Part shown: positions 4,967-5,911 of the stretch, in pieces
How positions within the stretch are numbered: the stretch's first letter is position 1
How the letters are laid out: every line of letters starts with the position of its first letter
NCBI GenBank assembly: GCA_030590585.1
Contig: JAUUYD010000166.1
Span: 1-5,911, forward strand
Length of the DNA stretch: 5,911 nt
Origin: Spirochaeta sp.
GTDB taxonomy: Bacteria > Spirochaetota > Spirochaetia > Spirochaetales_E > Spirochaetaceae_B
Direction of reading: 5' to 3'
Notes under the pieces: generated by a model
Seen by the model: the letters and a program-made list of their open reading frames with translations, nothing else
Told to the model about the DNA's origin: nothing
The model's database searches: none
Program-made: the position numbers and the translations under genes

Positions 4967-4983
4967 TCCCGGATTCGCCGGGA
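4967..4983. repeat. Simple hairpin TCCCGG-ATTCG-CCGGGA
   Basis: TCCCGG (4967-4972) and CCGGGA (4978-4983) form a 6-bp stem with loop ATTCG. An alternative, overlapping stem GGGA (4959-4962) with TCCC (4967-4970) competes with it. The halves ATTCGCTTGGGAA (4951-4963) and ATTCGCCGGGAA (4973-4984) are near direct repeats. No T-tract follows, so it is not a clear terminator. Confidence 0.5.
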
Positions 4984-5058
4984 AACATAAAGACAAGCTT
5001 TCAACTCCGTGTTAGCATTTCATCTCGCATCCGAAATTGAAAGGATTTATTACAGTAT

Positions 5059-5910
5059 ATGCATATCCGAGGCACCCTGCCCTTGGGCTTCCCGGTATTG
5101 TTTTATGCACTGATTCTCATTACAGCTGTTCCGTATGATACGGCGGCTGTTGAGCCGGTCAGTGCGGATACCATCGTTATCCCTTTCAGGGACAACGTTT
5201 ACAACCATTCTCTTAACGAAATTGATATCCGGATAATGTATCAATCCACCCTAACCGGCATTGTATCGGAAAAGCTCAGTGAAGCTGAAACCGAACGCGG
5301 CAAAGCCCTTGTCAGCTATTATCTGGGACGTTATTACCAGGCGGTTAAAACCCGGGAAGCCATGACGGCCTATGCCGGAGATTTACGCCGGGGCCGGTAC
5401 CTTGTCCTACGAAAATACTACACCGAGGGTGAAGATGCTCTGGCGGCCTATAGCGATGCCCGCTCTGCAGCCGAAAATTATCTGGAACTGGTACCGGGGG
5501 CGGAAGCTCACAGCCTTCTTGGGGAGATACTCGGGCAGATACTCTTTTTAGGAAATGTCGGCCAGCTGTTTTCCATCGGTCCGAAGGCCAGAAAAAACGT
5601 AAAAACCTCCCTTACTCTGAATCCGGACTATGTGAAAGCTCAGATACAGGAGGCCTCCCGCCTTGCTTATTCCCCGGTTGCCTACGGGGGAAACCCGGAT
5701 GAAGCCCGGGCTCTTTACCGTAAAATCCTGAGGGGGGGAATCACCGACAGAGAGGATGAGTTCAATGTCTATGGAGGTTTCGCCATGGCCGCTTTTATGG
5801 AAGAACGTGATGAACAGGCCTTATCCTGGTTTAACGAGGCATTGGCAATTTACCCGGGGAATGTTTTTGTCGGTGGAATGATAATGTTCCTGCAGGATGA
5901 AACTCGATGA
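5059..5910 (+). CDS. Exported TPR-like protein of unknown function
   Basis: A 283-residue protein with an N-terminal export signal: MHIRGTLPLG, a hydrophobic core at about 10-24 (FPVLFYALILITAV), and probable cleavage near DTAA (27-30). No lipobox cysteine is seen, and the protein has no cysteine at all, so it is likely soluble in the periplasm or surface-facing. The mature part is mostly helical. Tetratricopeptide-like units appear in the C-terminal half: KARKNVKTSLTLNPDYVKAQ (176-195), AYGGNPDEARALYRKIL (208-224) and ERDEQALSWFNEALAIYPGN (249-268), each with the small/large pattern and the proline or NP turn of TPRs. AYGGNPDEA resembles TPR proteins of the TRAP-associated TatT group, but this is only a resemblance. 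The ATG at 5059 has AAAGGA 14 nt upstream, a rather long spacing. The stop TGA overlaps a probable next start (ATGA), suggesting an operon continuing to the right. The gene is complete. Confidence 0.8.
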   Translation: MHIRGTLPLGFPVLFYALILITAVPYDTAAVEPVSADTIVIPFRDNVYNHSLNEIDIRIMYQSTLTGIVSEKLSEAETERGKALVSYYLGRYYQAVKTREAMTAYAGDLRRGRYLVLRKYYTEGEDALAAYSDARSAAENYLELVPGAEAHSLLGEILGQILFLGNVGQLFSIGPKARKNVKTSLTLNPDYVKAQIQEASRLAYSPVAYGGNPDEARALYRKILRGGITDREDEFNVYGGFAMAAFMEERDEQALSWFNEALAIYPGNVFVGGMIMFLQDETR

Positions 5911-5911
5911 C
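5907..5911 (+). CDS. Possible start of the next gene (ATGA overlap)
   Basis: ATG at 5907-5909 overlaps the TGA stop (5908-5910) of the TPR-like gene. AGGA lies 9-10 nt upstream within that gene (about 5894-5897). This arrangement is typical of translationally coupled operon neighbours. Only the first five bases are in the window, so the product is unknown. Confidence 0.3.

Larger units (their letters stand above)
4731..5058. other. Gene-free, hairpin-dense intergenic region
   Basis: A 328-bp stretch between two exported-protein genes. Most of 4739-4983 is taken up by perfect or near-perfect inverted repeats, listed separately: a 72-nt cloverleaf-like element, two copies of a second palindromic repeat, and two simple hairpins. 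Two overlapping open frames exist (from 4727 and 4731), but both run straight through the repeats, have no ribosome site of note and show no protein-like pattern, so I call no gene. Positions 4984-5058 hold no structure apart from AAAGGA (5039-5044), a distant ribosome-site candidate for the next gene. It may also serve as a 3' end or RNA-stabilising region for the thioredoxin-like transcript. Confidence 0.7.

Noticed and set aside
4727..5015. Two overlapping open frames after the thioredoxin-like gene, one with an ATGA overlap
   Set aside because: Their translations simply run through the inverted repeats (arginine- and proline-rich, repeat-derived), and they lack a convincing ribosome site; palindrome structure explains the sequence better.

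Overview
The window looks like bacterial chromosome of mid GC content, with AT-rich promoters, strong Shine-Dalgarno sites and short gene spacing. Taxonomy cannot be fixed from sequence alone. A free-living spirochaete is a reasonable guess: the YeeE/YedE plus TusA thiosulfate uptake pair is best known from Spirochaeta thermophila, and exported thioredoxin-fold and TPR proteins beside malQ would fit. This guess is weak.

Left part (1-1861, minus strand): a compact four-gene sulfur operon, transcribed leftwards. In order of transcription it has a YeeE/YedE-type membrane protein (two conserved cysteines), a TusA-family sulfur carrier with a CPxP motif, a second YeeE/YedE-type membrane protein (one conserved cysteine), and a thioredoxin-reductase-like flavoprotein cut by the window edge. 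The two membrane proteins look like the two halves of a single TsuA/YeeE thiosulfate or sulfur-species channel. The likely pathway is import of reduced sulfur through the split channel, capture by TusA as a persulfide, and redox handling by the flavoprotein.

Middle (1862-2240): a divergent, very AT-rich intergenic region. It holds a widely spaced inverted repeat in front of the sulfur operon (operator candidate), a 37-bp imperfect palindrome, and a good sigma70-type promoter (TTGAGA-N17-TATATT) just upstream of malQ.

Right part (2241-5911, plus strand): malQ (GH77 4-alpha-glucanotransferase with all three catalytic acids), a small unrecognised charged protein, an exported thioredoxin-fold protein with a WCVWC active site, a gene-free stretch (4731-5058) packed with hairpins, and an exported TPR-like protein whose stop overlaps a probable next start (ATGA). 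The hairpin stretch contains a 72-nt element that can fold as a cloverleaf (a closing stem around three perfect triloop hairpins), two copies of a second palindromic repeat with diverged centres, and two further simple hairpins. It is the least explained part of the window.
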